From positions 1 to 64,000 of the forward strand of contig CAKOIF010000001.1 in the NCBI GenBank assembly GCA_934086485.1: a stretch of 64,000 nt of DNA, in the 5' to 3' direction. Shown here piece after piece: positions 7,791 to 15,727 of this stretch (its first letter is position 1; each line of letters starts with the position of its first letter). The DNA is from an uncultured Bacilli bacterium. GTDB lineage: Bacteria > Bacillota_I > Bacilli_A > RF39 > UBA660. The position numbers were made by a program, and so were the translations under genes. Under the pieces are notes generated by a model, which was given only the letters and a program-made list of their open reading frames with translations, did no database searches and was not told the DNA's origin.

Positions 7791-7821
7791 ATATAACATT
7801 TATTTATATAATTATGCAAGA
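7791..7821 (-). promoter_or_regulatory. Antisense promoter-like sequence of module copy A
   Basis: On the minus strand TTGCAT (7821-7816) precedes TTATATTATAA starting at 7796. It is highly similar to the matching end of copy B, but the spacer is 19 bp here and 17 bp in B, so it is the weaker of the two. Transcription would start near GGAACGTG and run antisense to the 3' end of the small gene. Confidence 0.4.
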
Positions 7822-7824
7822 TGT

Positions 7825-9120
7825 TTAGTGTCTAAAATATTTATTAATGTAATAGTAGTTAAGAGAAACCACTAAAACGATATTTATAATCTCCGCGATT
7901 AAAAGACCATATATACCAATTTCTAAAAAAGATAATATACTTAAAAATAATAATTTAACTATACCTGAAAATATAGTTATTTTGAGTGTTACCCTAGCTT
8001 TACCAATTCCTTGCATAAAGGATGCAAATATACTTTCAAAATAAAACAATATAAAAACTGGTGCAAGGAGTTTTATATAATCAGTACCAAGAGTAGTTTT
8101 ATATAAAAAGAATAATAATTTATTTCGAAAAATAAAAATACAAAATGTTGAAATAAGTCCAATTATAAATGTATAAAGACACGCTTCCTTCAATCTTTTC
8201 TTTACATAATAAAAATTATTATTTTCATTATATTTAGATATTTCAGGTATTAAAGCAAGAGAGATTGCACTTATAAAAAATGATGGTATTGTTAAAGTGG
8301 AAATTGCATAGGCATTATAAGCACCATATTCTGTTAAAATAAAAGAATTAGTATAACCTTTATATAAAAGTATATTGGTAAGAATTATTGGCTCAAAAAA
8401 GTAGCATATATTACCAATTATTTTGCTTGATACTGTTGGTATAGATAAATTCATTATATCTTTAACATAAGTTTTTGAATAAGATAATTTATACATTGTT
8501 TTTACATCTTTTTTATTCATACAAATAGAAAACACTATTATCGAAGCTGTCTCGGTAAAAAGAAAAGTTAATATTAAACCAACTGCTGCGTGTACATATG
8601 ATAATTTTATTAATTTTGGAATAACTGTAAGGATTAAAATAAGTCTTATTAATTGCTCCACAGTATTTGAAAGAACGTGAGGGTAATTTTTTTGAATGCC
8701 ATAAAAGTATCCTTTGAATATACAAGCTATCGAAGAAAAAGGAAGTGTTAAAGCCATAGCAATTAATAAATAATATGTTTTAGGTTCCTTTAAAAGGTTA
8801 TTTGCTATAAATGGGCTTACTATAAACATTATTATTATTAATAAAATATTTAATACTAAAATTATATTTAAGGCATTATTTAATACTTTTTTATCTTTAT
8901 TTTGAGCAATTAATTTAGCAATAGTTGTTGGCATAGCAAACGTACCTATTGTTAAAAGAAGTGAATAAGTTGGCATTACAATTGTATATAAACTTATGGT
9001 GGTACTTCCTACAATTCTTGTAAATATTACTTTTATAACAAGACCTAATACTTTAGTAGAAAGCCCACTTAACATAAGAATAAATGTAGATGTAAAAAAT
9101 TTATTTTTAAATAATTTCAT
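7825..9120 (-). CDS. SpoVB/MurJ-like oligosaccharide flippase family protein
   Basis: This 431-residue protein has about 12-14 hydrophobic segments and the MOP-superfamily layout of SpoVB and related lipid-linked oligosaccharide flippases. The N-terminus STKVLGLVIKVIFTRIVG matches the conserved first helix, and TFAMPTTIAKLIAQ the second. In Bacilli, SpoVB is a mother-cell protein required for spore cortex, probably moving lipid-linked precursor. The window contains several other spore genes, which favours that role over general cell-wall synthesis. It is monocistronic on the minus strand, and its stop lies a few bases from module copy A. No clear promoter is visible in the A/T-rich 130 bp before it. 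The SpoVB name is likely but not certain. Confidence 0.8.
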   Translation of the reverse strand: MKLFKNKFFTSTFILMLSGLSTKVLGLVIKVIFTRIVGSTTISLYTIVMPTYSLLLTIGTFAMPTTIAKLIAQNKDKKVLNNALNIILVLNILLIIIMFIVSPFIANNLLKEPKTYYLLIAMALTLPFSSIACIFKGYFYGIQKNYPHVLSNTVEQLIRLILILTVIPKLIKLSYVHAAVGLILTFLFTETASIIVFSICMNKKDVKTMYKLSYSKTYVKDIMNLSIPTVSSKIIGNICYFFEPIILTNILLYKGYTNSFILTEYGAYNAYAISTLTIPSFFISAISLALIPEISKYNENNNFYYVKKRLKEACLYTFIIGLISTFCIFIFRNKLLFFLYKTTLGTDYIKLLAPVFILFYFESIFASFMQGIGKARVTLKITIFSGIVKLLFLSILSFLEIGIYGLLIAEIINIVLVVSLNYYYINKYFRH

Positions 9121-9201
9121 TATATTAAATTTTATTTAAAAAAACTAAATTCTTTACAATTTTACGATATTAACTTAGTTTATTAAAAACTTTACGCCAA
9201 T

Positions 9202-9230
9202 TTGACATAAAGTGAATATTTTGCTATACT
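9202..9230 (+). promoter_or_regulatory. SigA-type promoter for the 1229-residue protein
   Basis: TTGACA (9202-9207) and TATACT (9225-9230) are 17 bp apart and about 22 bp before the ATG. A GTGGGGG ribosome site follows. Confidence 0.75.
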
Positions 9231-9252
9231 TATTCAAGTAAGTGGGGGTTAT

Positions 9253-12200
9253 ATGGAAAGAAAACTTTTATATAAAAATATAAGTAATCCTATATTATAT
9301 TCAAAGTTATTAACACTAGAAACAAAAGATTTAATAGATATCTTTCTTGATTATAATGTAGATAAAAGTCTTATTAAATTTATTTATCAAATATTAGAAA
9401 TAAGAAATGAATATGGAATGGATGTGTATGAATATCTAAAGAAATTTGATTATACTTTTGCTATATCTTTATTAGAAAGTAAAGATTATTCGTTTGAACA
9501 TAAAAAGTTTTTTTTAAAACTTTATCCCCTTATATATCAATTAGGGGCTAAAGAATATGATACCTTTTTTAATAATGCTAATATTGATATTGAATTAAAA
9601 AAATATGTAATTTTAATTAAGGATTTTTCACCAAATGCAGTTAATATAATTAATAATATTAAAGATAAAAAACTTAGATTATATTTTTATAAAGTGCAAG
9701 TAAATAAACGTAATATATTTGAACTATTTAATAGTGAAAGTAAATTTTTTGGTAATCTATACGAAGAATTTATAAAAGAAAATTCTACATTATATTATCA
9801 AACGATAAAAAAGGGTAATACCAAAAAATTATTAAATGATGCCTTATTTAAATATAAAAATGAAAATTTATTAAATGATATTTTAAAAATAAAAAATATT
9901 TCTAAAGAAGATTTTAGAAAATATGCTGATCAAGATTTTATAACAAAAGCATTAAGAAATTATAGTCCTAATAACCATATGACTTTTGAATTTGTAAATC
10001 AAAATTATGCTCTTGTTTTATCATACATAGAAAATATGTCTACTTTAAGTTTTGAAATTTTATATGCAACAGATGAGGGAATGCAGTTATATTTAGATAA
10101 GTCAAAAATAAAAAAAAGTTTAAATAAACTTAACGTAGATAAAATAAATAAAATTTTAAATAATTGTTGTTATTCAAAAACATTAAAGACATATTTAGTA
10201 AATGAAAATTTGGATAAACTTACAAAGTTTTACCAAAAATTTGATATGGAAGATTTATTTGAAAACTATAAATATATATTTGGCTTTGAAAATTTATGTT
10301 TAAATTTATTTAATAGTGGTTCCTATGATAAAGATATTATAAAATATTTAAATAAGTTATGTTTAGATAGTTATTTTAATAAGGAGGAATATGTTATTAC
10401 TCTCATTAAAACTTCATCATTATTTTTTAAAAACTTAATTAAGCAAACTGATTTTAGTAATTTTTCATTTTATGGTAATCAAAAGTTAAATGACCTTAAA
10501 GAAATTGCCTTAAAAAGAGTTTTTGAAATTTATCACGATGATATTTTAAATGAATATAAAATGGTTAATCACGAAACTTTAATAGAAATTCTTTATAATG
10601 AAAAAGAAAATATTATAATTAAGGATTTAATTTATGAAGTTTTAATTCCTAGTGAAGAGGATAGAATTAGTATAAAACCCATAACTGAAGTTTATGGTTA
10701 TAATACTGCTTTAAGTTATTATAGGGTTATAAAAAAGTTTTTAAGTAAAATTAATTTTGATAAAAAAATTTTTATTCAATATGGATTAAATGATACTACC
10801 ATAATTTATATTATGGCAAAAATAATTGAATTTAATGAATTTGATAATTTTATAAAGTTTTATAACTTTATGATTAAAAATTGTTTTAATTCAGTAAATG
10901 AAGCTCAAAATGTAGAAAACTTATGTAAGTCATTATTAAATTACTTTGAATATAAAGATTTATTTAGTAATTTAGATTATAAAAATTTAACTGAAAGTGA
11001 TATAAAAAATATTGTTTTTCTTTTAAAAGATAAAAAGCATTTTATTGAAACTAAACCCCATAGTTTAATTGAACTTGATAAATCAATTAAAGAAAGTAAG
11101 TGTAAAATAAGGGAAACCGTTAATAAATCAGAAAGTATTGTTGAACTTAATCAAATATTTTCTTACATAACATCATTAGATAATAGTAAACTAGAAATCT
11201 TAATTAATAATGTAGGGGGTATAACAGGTCTAGAAACTTTAAAAGCAAATAATATTCAAAATGAAAGGTTAATTTACTATATTGATGAAATAATAAATAT
11301 TATTAATATAAGATTAGGTCACTGTACAAATGAAAAAGTTCTTAAATTTATTTTGAATAATATCTTAAGTGAGGAAGATAATCCAATTAAAGATGTTTAT
11401 ACTAATATTCAAAAAATATCGGATATGATTAGAAATGTTTTTGAAACTGAGGCAAATTATAATCTGACTAGACTTTCTAAAGCAGATGGCCTTGTAAATG
11501 AAGAGTTAACAAAAAAATATGGCGTAAAAACATATGATTTTAGTAAAGTGAATTATTGCCTTTATGCTCACGTAAAAAGTTCCACCGAGGATATTGAAAG
11601 TATTATAAATGGTATTAGTGATGGAAATAAAAATTATATTTCTCTTAGTGCAATAAGTTATTTAGGCCAAAGATACTATTATAATTTAGCAAATGAAGTA
11701 TTTCTATACGATGAAATCCCAAGCGGAAGTTATATATGTAGCAGTATGAGTAATATGAGTTCAAATACTTATTTATCTAAAAATTCTTATTGTAATAAAA
11801 CTTTGTATTCAAGCCAAAGAGGTATTTTAGAAACAAGTATTGCGGATAAACATAACTCTGAAACACTTTTATATCGAAATGGTCTTAAACCCGTGGCTAT
11901 TGCTTTAGTAGGTGGGGCAAAACCGACAATTACAGAACTTAAGTATGCTAAAAAGTATAATTTACCATTTGTTATTACTCAAAAACTTAATGATTATATT
12001 GAAAATCCCATAAATTATTTTGAAAAAGAGACTATTAAATTTAGTTATAAAAAAGATAATATTTATGATGATCTTCTTAACTTAATTAATTATCGTAATG
12101 ATGAACGTTATACAGGAAGACAAATTATGATTATTGCTGATATTCACGCGTTATTAGAGCCAGCGATTGCCATTTTAGCATATGCTAAAGCAAATGGTAT

Positions 12201-12942
12201 AAAAGAAATTTATTCTCTCGGAGACAATATTACGGTAGGTCCTAATCCTAAAGAGGTATTAGAACTTTTAGAAAAATATAATGTTCAAAGTATCGAAGGT
12301 AATAGTGAAAGTTACTTTTTAAATGATTACGAAGCCTTTACTTATTTTGATGATGAACGAAGAAATAATTGTGATTGGACATTAGATAAAATTAAAAATA
12401 GGGTAAATGATTTAAAATATTATCCTATTTCTAGAGAAATTACTATTGGAGATCAAAATGTAGGTTTAATTCATTTTGGAAATGATATTCGTTGGGATTA
12501 TAATGGTCATAGCACTTGGTCATTTCAAGGTAAAGATAAAGAAGAAAGAGCAAAACAATTTTTATATACAAATAGTTTAGAATCTAAAGAAGATATGCAG
12601 AAAATCATCACCACTTTAGGAGTAAATCATCCACGTAGTAAGATTATCTTAAAGGCAATGAATAATCCGATGTTATCAGGTAAAAAAATAACTGACTTTA
12701 ATCATATTTTTCAAGGCCACGTACATTTTGAGTATGAAGATATACTTAATAATACGTTAATTCATACAATTAAAATGGTTTGCCAAAATGATTTTGCATA
12801 TGCAGTTATTTTAAAAGAAAGAAAAGATGGTAACTTTGATATTGAACCTTTAATGTTACCATTTAATAAAGAAAGTATGATGGGTAAAATATTTTCATCA
12901 GATATGCCTTCGAAATCTAAAGCCTTATTATATACAAGATAA
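9253..12942 (+). CDS. Very large protein with C-terminal calcineurin-like metallophosphoesterase domain
   Basis: The 1229-residue product has three parts. Residues 1 to about 740 are low-complexity-looking but folded, mostly helical and rich in Lys, Asn, Leu and Ile, with no recognised domain. Residues about 750-940 form a more conserved-looking segment (for example NYCLYAHVKSS, YLGQRYYYNLANE, ETLLYRNGLKPVAIALVGGA) that I cannot name. Residues about 957-1180 are a metallophosphoesterase domain: IADIHA (Asp963, His965), LGDN (991-992), GNSE in place of GNHE, IHFG and GHVHF (His1156, His1158). The metal-binding set is complete, so an active phosphoesterase is likely. There is no signal peptide or membrane helix. 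It is monocistronic with a strong promoter and terminator. Substrate unknown. Confidence 0.8.
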   Translation: MERKLLYKNISNPILYSKLLTLETKDLIDIFLDYNVDKSLIKFIYQILEIRNEYGMDVYEYLKKFDYTFAISLLESKDYSFEHKKFFLKLYPLIYQLGAKEYDTFFNNANIDIELKKYVILIKDFSPNAVNIINNIKDKKLRLYFYKVQVNKRNIFELFNSESKFFGNLYEEFIKENSTLYYQTIKKGNTKKLLNDALFKYKNENLLNDILKIKNISKEDFRKYADQDFITKALRNYSPNNHMTFEFVNQNYALVLSYIENMSTLSFEILYATDEGMQLYLDKSKIKKSLNKLNVDKINKILNNCCYSKTLKTYLVNENLDKLTKFYQKFDMEDLFENYKYIFGFENLCLNLFNSGSYDKDIIKYLNKLCLDSYFNKEEYVITLIKTSSLFFKNLIKQTDFSNFSFYGNQKLNDLKEIALKRVFEIYHDDILNEYKMVNHETLIEILYNEKENIIIKDLIYEVLIPSEEDRISIKPITEVYGYNTALSYYRVIKKFLSKINFDKKIFIQYGLNDTTIIYIMAKIIEFNEFDNFIKFYNFMIKNCFNSVNEAQNVENLCKSLLNYFEYKDLFSNLDYKNLTESDIKNIVFLLKDKKHFIETKPHSLIELDKSIKESKCKIRETVNKSESIVELNQIFSYITSLDNSKLEILINNVGGITGLETLKANNIQNERLIYYIDEIINIINIRLGHCTNEKVLKFILNNILSEEDNPIKDVYTNIQKISDMIRNVFETEANYNLTRLSKADGLVNEELTKKYGVKTYDFSKVNYCLYAHVKSSTEDIESIINGISDGNKNYISLSAISYLGQRYYYNLANEVFLYDEIPSGSYICSSMSNMSSNTYLSKNSYCNKTLYSSQRGILETSIADKHNSETLLYRNGLKPVAIALVGGAKPTITELKYAKKYNLPFVITQKLNDYIENPINYFEKETIKFSYKKDNIYDDLLNLINYRNDERYTGRQIMIIADIHALLEPAIAILAYAKANGIKEIYSLGDNITVGPNPKEVLELLEKYNVQSIEGNSESYFLNDYEAFTYFDDERRNNCDWTLDKIKNRVNDLKYYPISREITIGDQNVGLIHFGNDIRWDYNGHSTWSFQGKDKEERAKQFLYTNSLESKEDMQKIITTLGVNHPRSKIILKAMNNPMLSGKKITDFNHIFQGHVHFEYEDILNNTLIHTIKMVCQNDFAYAVILKERKDGNFDIEPLMLPFNKESMMGKIFSSDMPSKSKALLYTR

Positions 12943-12968
12943 ATTGTCAAAAAAATGACAATTTTTTT
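12941..12968 (+). terminator. Rho-independent terminator
   Basis: A nine-base stem (AAATTGTCA / TGACAATTT) with a six-A loop runs into a T tract, overlapping the stop codon of the large protein. Confidence 0.88.
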
Positions 12969-12982
12969 AAATTCTTAAAATG

Positions 12983-13194
12983 CTCACAAACCCAGTATTT
13001 ACCTAGCACTATTTTTCATAAATCATATACATTTGAGAAAACTCATCCCTGTATTTATCTTATATCTACTATAATTTAACCATTTTTTTGAGCGATTTTC
13101 AAGTCTTTTTCCCGAAAATTGGTACCTCTATTTTCCAAAATGTATATGATTTGCGAAATGTTGTCTCAGTATTTATAAGGAATAGGAGTAGATT
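12983..13194 (+). promoter_or_regulatory. Conserved surface-gene leader element, copy 1
   Basis: This ~210-bp element recurs before the surface-protein genes at 34764 and 58591. It starts CTCACAAACCCAGT. A left arm AAATCATATACATTT (from 13020) pairs with a right arm AAATGTATATGATTT (to 13152). Three motif instances (CCCAGTATTTA, CCCTGTATTTAT, CTCAGTATTTAT) lie at its start, after the left arm and just before the ribosome site. The other copies have different arm sequences that still pair, which is compensatory change. It could act as a structured 5' UTR or a DNA regulatory site. A TATAATT at about 13070 inside the element could be a -10 box. Confidence 0.75.
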
Positions 13195-13245
13195 ATGAGA
13201 TTTTATTTAGTACCAAATTTTTGTAGGGGTAACTTGTATGAATAG
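13195..13245 (+). CDS. 16-codon leader peptide overlapping the surface-protein start
   Basis: In copies 2 and 3 of the leader element, the ATG at this distance from GGAG starts the surface protein. Here the equivalent ATG (13195, after AATAGGAGTAGATT) opens a frame of only 16 codons (begins MRFYLVPNF) that ends at TAG 13243-13245. The real surface gene starts inside it at 13238 with its own AGGGG site. Overlapping stop and start suggest translational coupling. It may instead be debris of a shifted N-terminus. Confidence 0.45.
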   Translation: MRFYLVPNFCRGNLYE

Positions 13246-15418
13246 TAACAAGAAACTTTTAACTATTATAATTATATTACTAGTACTTTGTACTTGTATA
13301 TCAGTTTCATACGCCTTTTTTAAAGTTGCAAGTTCTAATAATAATGCAAATAGTAATGTTACTATAAATGGTGCTAATTTATGTATGTCACTTCAGTTAA
13401 GTTCAAATAATGTTACTTTATCAAATGAATATGCTGTACCAGTATCAGATGCAAAAGCATTAAGTTCTGATGTATATAAAACTGAAGTTACAATTCAAAA
13501 TAATTGTGGTGATAATCAATCATTTAATTTACTTCTTATACCAAATAGTTCAAATACAATGCCAATAAAAGCATTAAAATATTCTTTAGTCGAGGAAGGA
13601 GTTACTCCAACATCTGGAACACTTATAACAAATGAATATATTTTAGATAGTACTATTCAAAAACAATTATTATCTTTAAAAAATGAAACATTAAAAAATG
13701 GATTTAGTGTAGGAAGTGGTACAGTAAATGCAAATACTACAAAAACATTTAGCTTATATTTATGGATAGATAAAGATGAGGGCGGTTTTGGTAATGGCTC
13801 CACTATGGATAAAATATTAAATGCTTATTTAACATTAGGAAGTGGTTCAACAATTGGAGACTTAAAATTAGATTTATATCATACTATTGAAAATAGATAT
13901 AATCAAGATAAAACCTTTTTAGGTCTTTACACGGGAAAAGGAGCAGATACTTATGCTAATCCAGTATATTACTATAAAGGCAATGTAGAAAATAATAATG
14001 TTTTATTTGGAGGTTTTTGCTGGAAGATAGTAAGAACAACTGAAACAGGTGGTGTAAAATTAGTATATAATGGAGTTCAAAAAGATGAAGTTCAAATTTC
14101 ACCAATAGAACAAAGTTCCTATGCAAATATAAGTAATGATGAAACATATCCTTATACATTTGATAGTACCTCAAAAACTTGGGTAAGTACAAATAAAACA
14201 AATAGTGCAACTGGAACAATAACCTTTACGGTTGATACAATTGGAGATTATTACTTATCATATGTAATGTCTTCAGAGGCAGGTTGGGATAAAGCAAAAT
14301 TTTATAAAAATGGTAATCCTTTAGGTGATTCAAATGGTTATAGTGGTACTCAATCAGGAGCAATAACCATTACCGGATTAACTACATCAGATGTAATAAA
14401 AGTAGAATATACTAAAGATAGTACTGGTGCAAGTGGAAGTGATACAGTAACATTTAGTATAGGAAAAGCTGTTGGTGATCCAGTAAAATCTTGTAATAAC
14501 ACAGGAACTGATTCACAAATAGGAACAAGTGCATTTAATAGTAGTTATAATTCACCAGCATATGTAGGATATATGTTTAATAAAGATAAAGTGTATACAT
14601 GTTTAAGTAAATTAATGTCATCACAGTCAAATATAGTATTTGGAAATTCATTTACATATACAAATGGAACTTATACATTAACTAATACAATGACAGTGGC
14701 AACATGGAGTAGTGGATATAATACAATAAATAATAATCATTATACATGTATGACCACAGGTACAACATGCACATCAATTTATTATGTTTATTACACTACT
14801 TCTTCATATGCATATTATATAACATTAACAGGAGGAAAATCAGTAAATGATGCATTAAATGAAATGTTATATGCAGATGATGTAAATAAAGATGATAGTA
14901 CAATAAAAACATATATAGATGAATGGTATGAATCCAAGATAAAAGGCAAATATGAAGATAATCTAGAAAAAAATATTGTATTTTGCAGTGATAGGAGCAT
15001 TTATAGTTTAAATGGTTGGAATCCAAATGGTGGAAGTACAACTAATAATTATGGTTTGAGATTTACAAATCCTAGTACAAGTAATACAAGTTTAGTATGT
15101 GCAAATGAAACAGATAGATTTAGTGTGAGTAATTCAAAAGCACAATTAAAACATCCTATAGGATTATTATCAGAGCCAGAATTAGAGTTGGCAGGCTATG
15201 GAAGAAGTCATTACTTTAGTAATGGACAAAATGTTTGGCTTGTTTCTCCCCAATCCTTCGACAGTGACCGCGCCTATGTCGGTGCAGTCACCCCCGGTGG
15301 ATGGCTCACCGACTATGTGAGCGGGTTGAATGGCGTGCGTCCATCTGTATCATTAAAATCAGGAACTGAATTTAAATCTGGAGATGGTTCGTTTACTTTA
15401 CCATTTGTAATAGAGTAA
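13238..15418 (+). CDS. Large cell-surface protein with variable-looking C-terminal lectin-like domain
   Basis: The 726-residue product begins MNSNKK then a hydrophobic segment (about residues 6-27) ending SYAFF, like TasA/camelysin-type exported proteins of Bacilli. Next is a beta-rich Ser/Thr/Asn-rich region, including an inserted Tyr/Thr-rich segment (about 300-410). The C-terminal third has YVGYMFNKDK, IDEWYESKIKGK, FCSDRS and GLLSEPELELAGYG, and ends in WLVSP...VRPSVSLKSG. That last block, codons 667-701, is strikingly GC-rich. The same domain order occurs in the pilin-like protein at 20868. The ending resembles C-type-lectin-fold targets of DGRs. It is probably anchored by its uncleaved N-terminal helix. 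It is preceded by the conserved leader and a 16-codon leader peptide. Confidence 0.8.
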   Translation: MNSNKKLLTIIIILLVLCTCISVSYAFFKVASSNNNANSNVTINGANLCMSLQLSSNNVTLSNEYAVPVSDAKALSSDVYKTEVTIQNNCGDNQSFNLLLIPNSSNTMPIKALKYSLVEEGVTPTSGTLITNEYILDSTIQKQLLSLKNETLKNGFSVGSGTVNANTTKTFSLYLWIDKDEGGFGNGSTMDKILNAYLTLGSGSTIGDLKLDLYHTIENRYNQDKTFLGLYTGKGADTYANPVYYYKGNVENNNVLFGGFCWKIVRTTETGGVKLVYNGVQKDEVQISPIEQSSYANISNDETYPYTFDSTSKTWVSTNKTNSATGTITFTVDTIGDYYLSYVMSSEAGWDKAKFYKNGNPLGDSNGYSGTQSGAITITGLTTSDVIKVEYTKDSTGASGSDTVTFSIGKAVGDPVKSCNNTGTDSQIGTSAFNSSYNSPAYVGYMFNKDKVYTCLSKLMSSQSNIVFGNSFTYTNGTYTLTNTMTVATWSSGYNTINNNHYTCMTTGTTCTSIYYVYYTTSSYAYYITLTGGKSVNDALNEMLYADDVNKDDSTIKTYIDEWYESKIKGKYEDNLEKNIVFCSDRSIYSLNGWNPNGGSTTNNYGLRFTNPSTSNTSLVCANETDRFSVSNSKAQLKHPIGLLSEPELELAGYGRSHYFSNGQNVWLVSPQSFDSDRAYVGAVTPGGWLTDYVSGLNGVRPSVSLKSGTEFKSGDGSFTLPFVIE
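15236..15340 (+). other. GC-rich, adenine-poor patch resembling a DGR variable region
   Basis: By hand count, 15241-15340 has 60 G/C and only 15 A in 100 bases, against roughly 40% A in the flanking coding sequence. It encodes residues 667-701, from WLVSP to VRP near the C-terminus of a lectin-like surface protein. Codons ending in C (TTC, GAC, CGC, GTC, ACC, CCC, CTC, AGC) dominate here and are rare elsewhere. DGRs replace template adenines at random in exactly such C-terminal segments. No reverse transcriptase or template repeat is in the window, so the cassette would have to act from elsewhere. Confidence 0.5.
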
Positions 15419-15447
15419 AGTTCATATTCTAAAATATGGACTTTTTT
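15417..15447 (+). terminator. Rho-independent terminator
   Basis: AAAGTTCATATT pairs with AATATGGACTTT (one G-T pair), followed by T residues. It ends the surface-protein transcript and starts in its stop codon. Confidence 0.85.
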
Positions 15448-15487
15448 TATGTTTTTTAGTAAAATAAATATAGAAAGAAAATGTGTT

Positions 15488-15727
15488 ATGGAAGAAATAA
15501 AATTTGAATCATTAAATGAATTATTTAATAGGTTATATCCTGCTTTTAATACGAAAGTTTGTGAGTTAAAAAGATCTGGTATTAACGTAAGTGAAGTTAA
15601 ACTATGGAATTATTTAAAAGAAAATAAATGGTCAAATAGTAAAAATCTTACTTTATATGATATGGTAAGTGACATATTAAATCTTTCTAAATCTGATTTT
15701 GAAGGTGAAAAAAATGATGACATTTAA
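15488..15727 (+). CDS. comN: Post-transcriptional regulator, ComN family
   Basis: The 79-residue product fits the Post_transc_reg (ComN) family of Bacilli. It shows the pattern LYPAFNTKVCELKRSG, VKLWNYLKENKW and LYDMVSDILNLSKSDF, matching the conserved order W-x-x-L, W and V-x-D-I-L. In Bacillus subtilis ComN binds the comE mRNA 5' region and affects late competence gene expression and localisation. I choose ATG 15488; longer starts would run into the terminator at 15417-15447. It overlaps relA by 14 bp, so the two are probably translated from one message, and comN also lies near rel in other Bacilli. Confidence 0.75.
   Translation: MEEIKFESLNELFNRLYPAFNTKVCELKRSGINVSEVKLWNYLKENKWSNSKNLTLYDMVSDILNLSKSDFEGEKNDDI

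Larger units (their letters stand above)
7428..7821 (+). other. Two-promoter small-protein module, copy A (type I toxin-antitoxin-like)
   Basis: This ~390-bp block is repeated in reverse orientation at 36243-36632. Shared parts in order are: an inverted repeat CATGTC-N7-GACATG followed by TTTTGTCGAA; a promoter; a ~90-nt leader beginning GAACGTG; a 50-codon gene; and a 3' end that is complementary to the leader. GAACGTG (7498-7504) pairs with CACGTTC (7775-7781), and GCGTTACC (7514-7521) pairs with GGTAACGC (7757-7764). A promoter-like sequence then points back across the gene. That arrangement (toxic-looking peptide, folded-back mRNA, antisense promoter) is typical of type I toxin-antitoxin loci, but the assignment is inference. 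Confidence 0.55.

Noticed and set aside
7428..7821. Calling the duplicated module a MITE or insertion sequence
   Set aside because: The outer ends are not inverted repeats of each other, no target duplication is visible, and the conservation concentrates in promoters, leader and gene.
13956..14219. Antisense frames across the surface gene (also 14796-15041)
   Set aside because: They are Tyr/His/Leu-rich shadows of the low-complexity coding strand, with no ribosome site.
12983..15418. A local DGR reverse transcriptase or template repeat
   Set aside because: No protein in the window has reverse-transcriptase motifs, and I found no second copy of the GC-rich patch; the DGR idea therefore rests on the variable-region signature alone.
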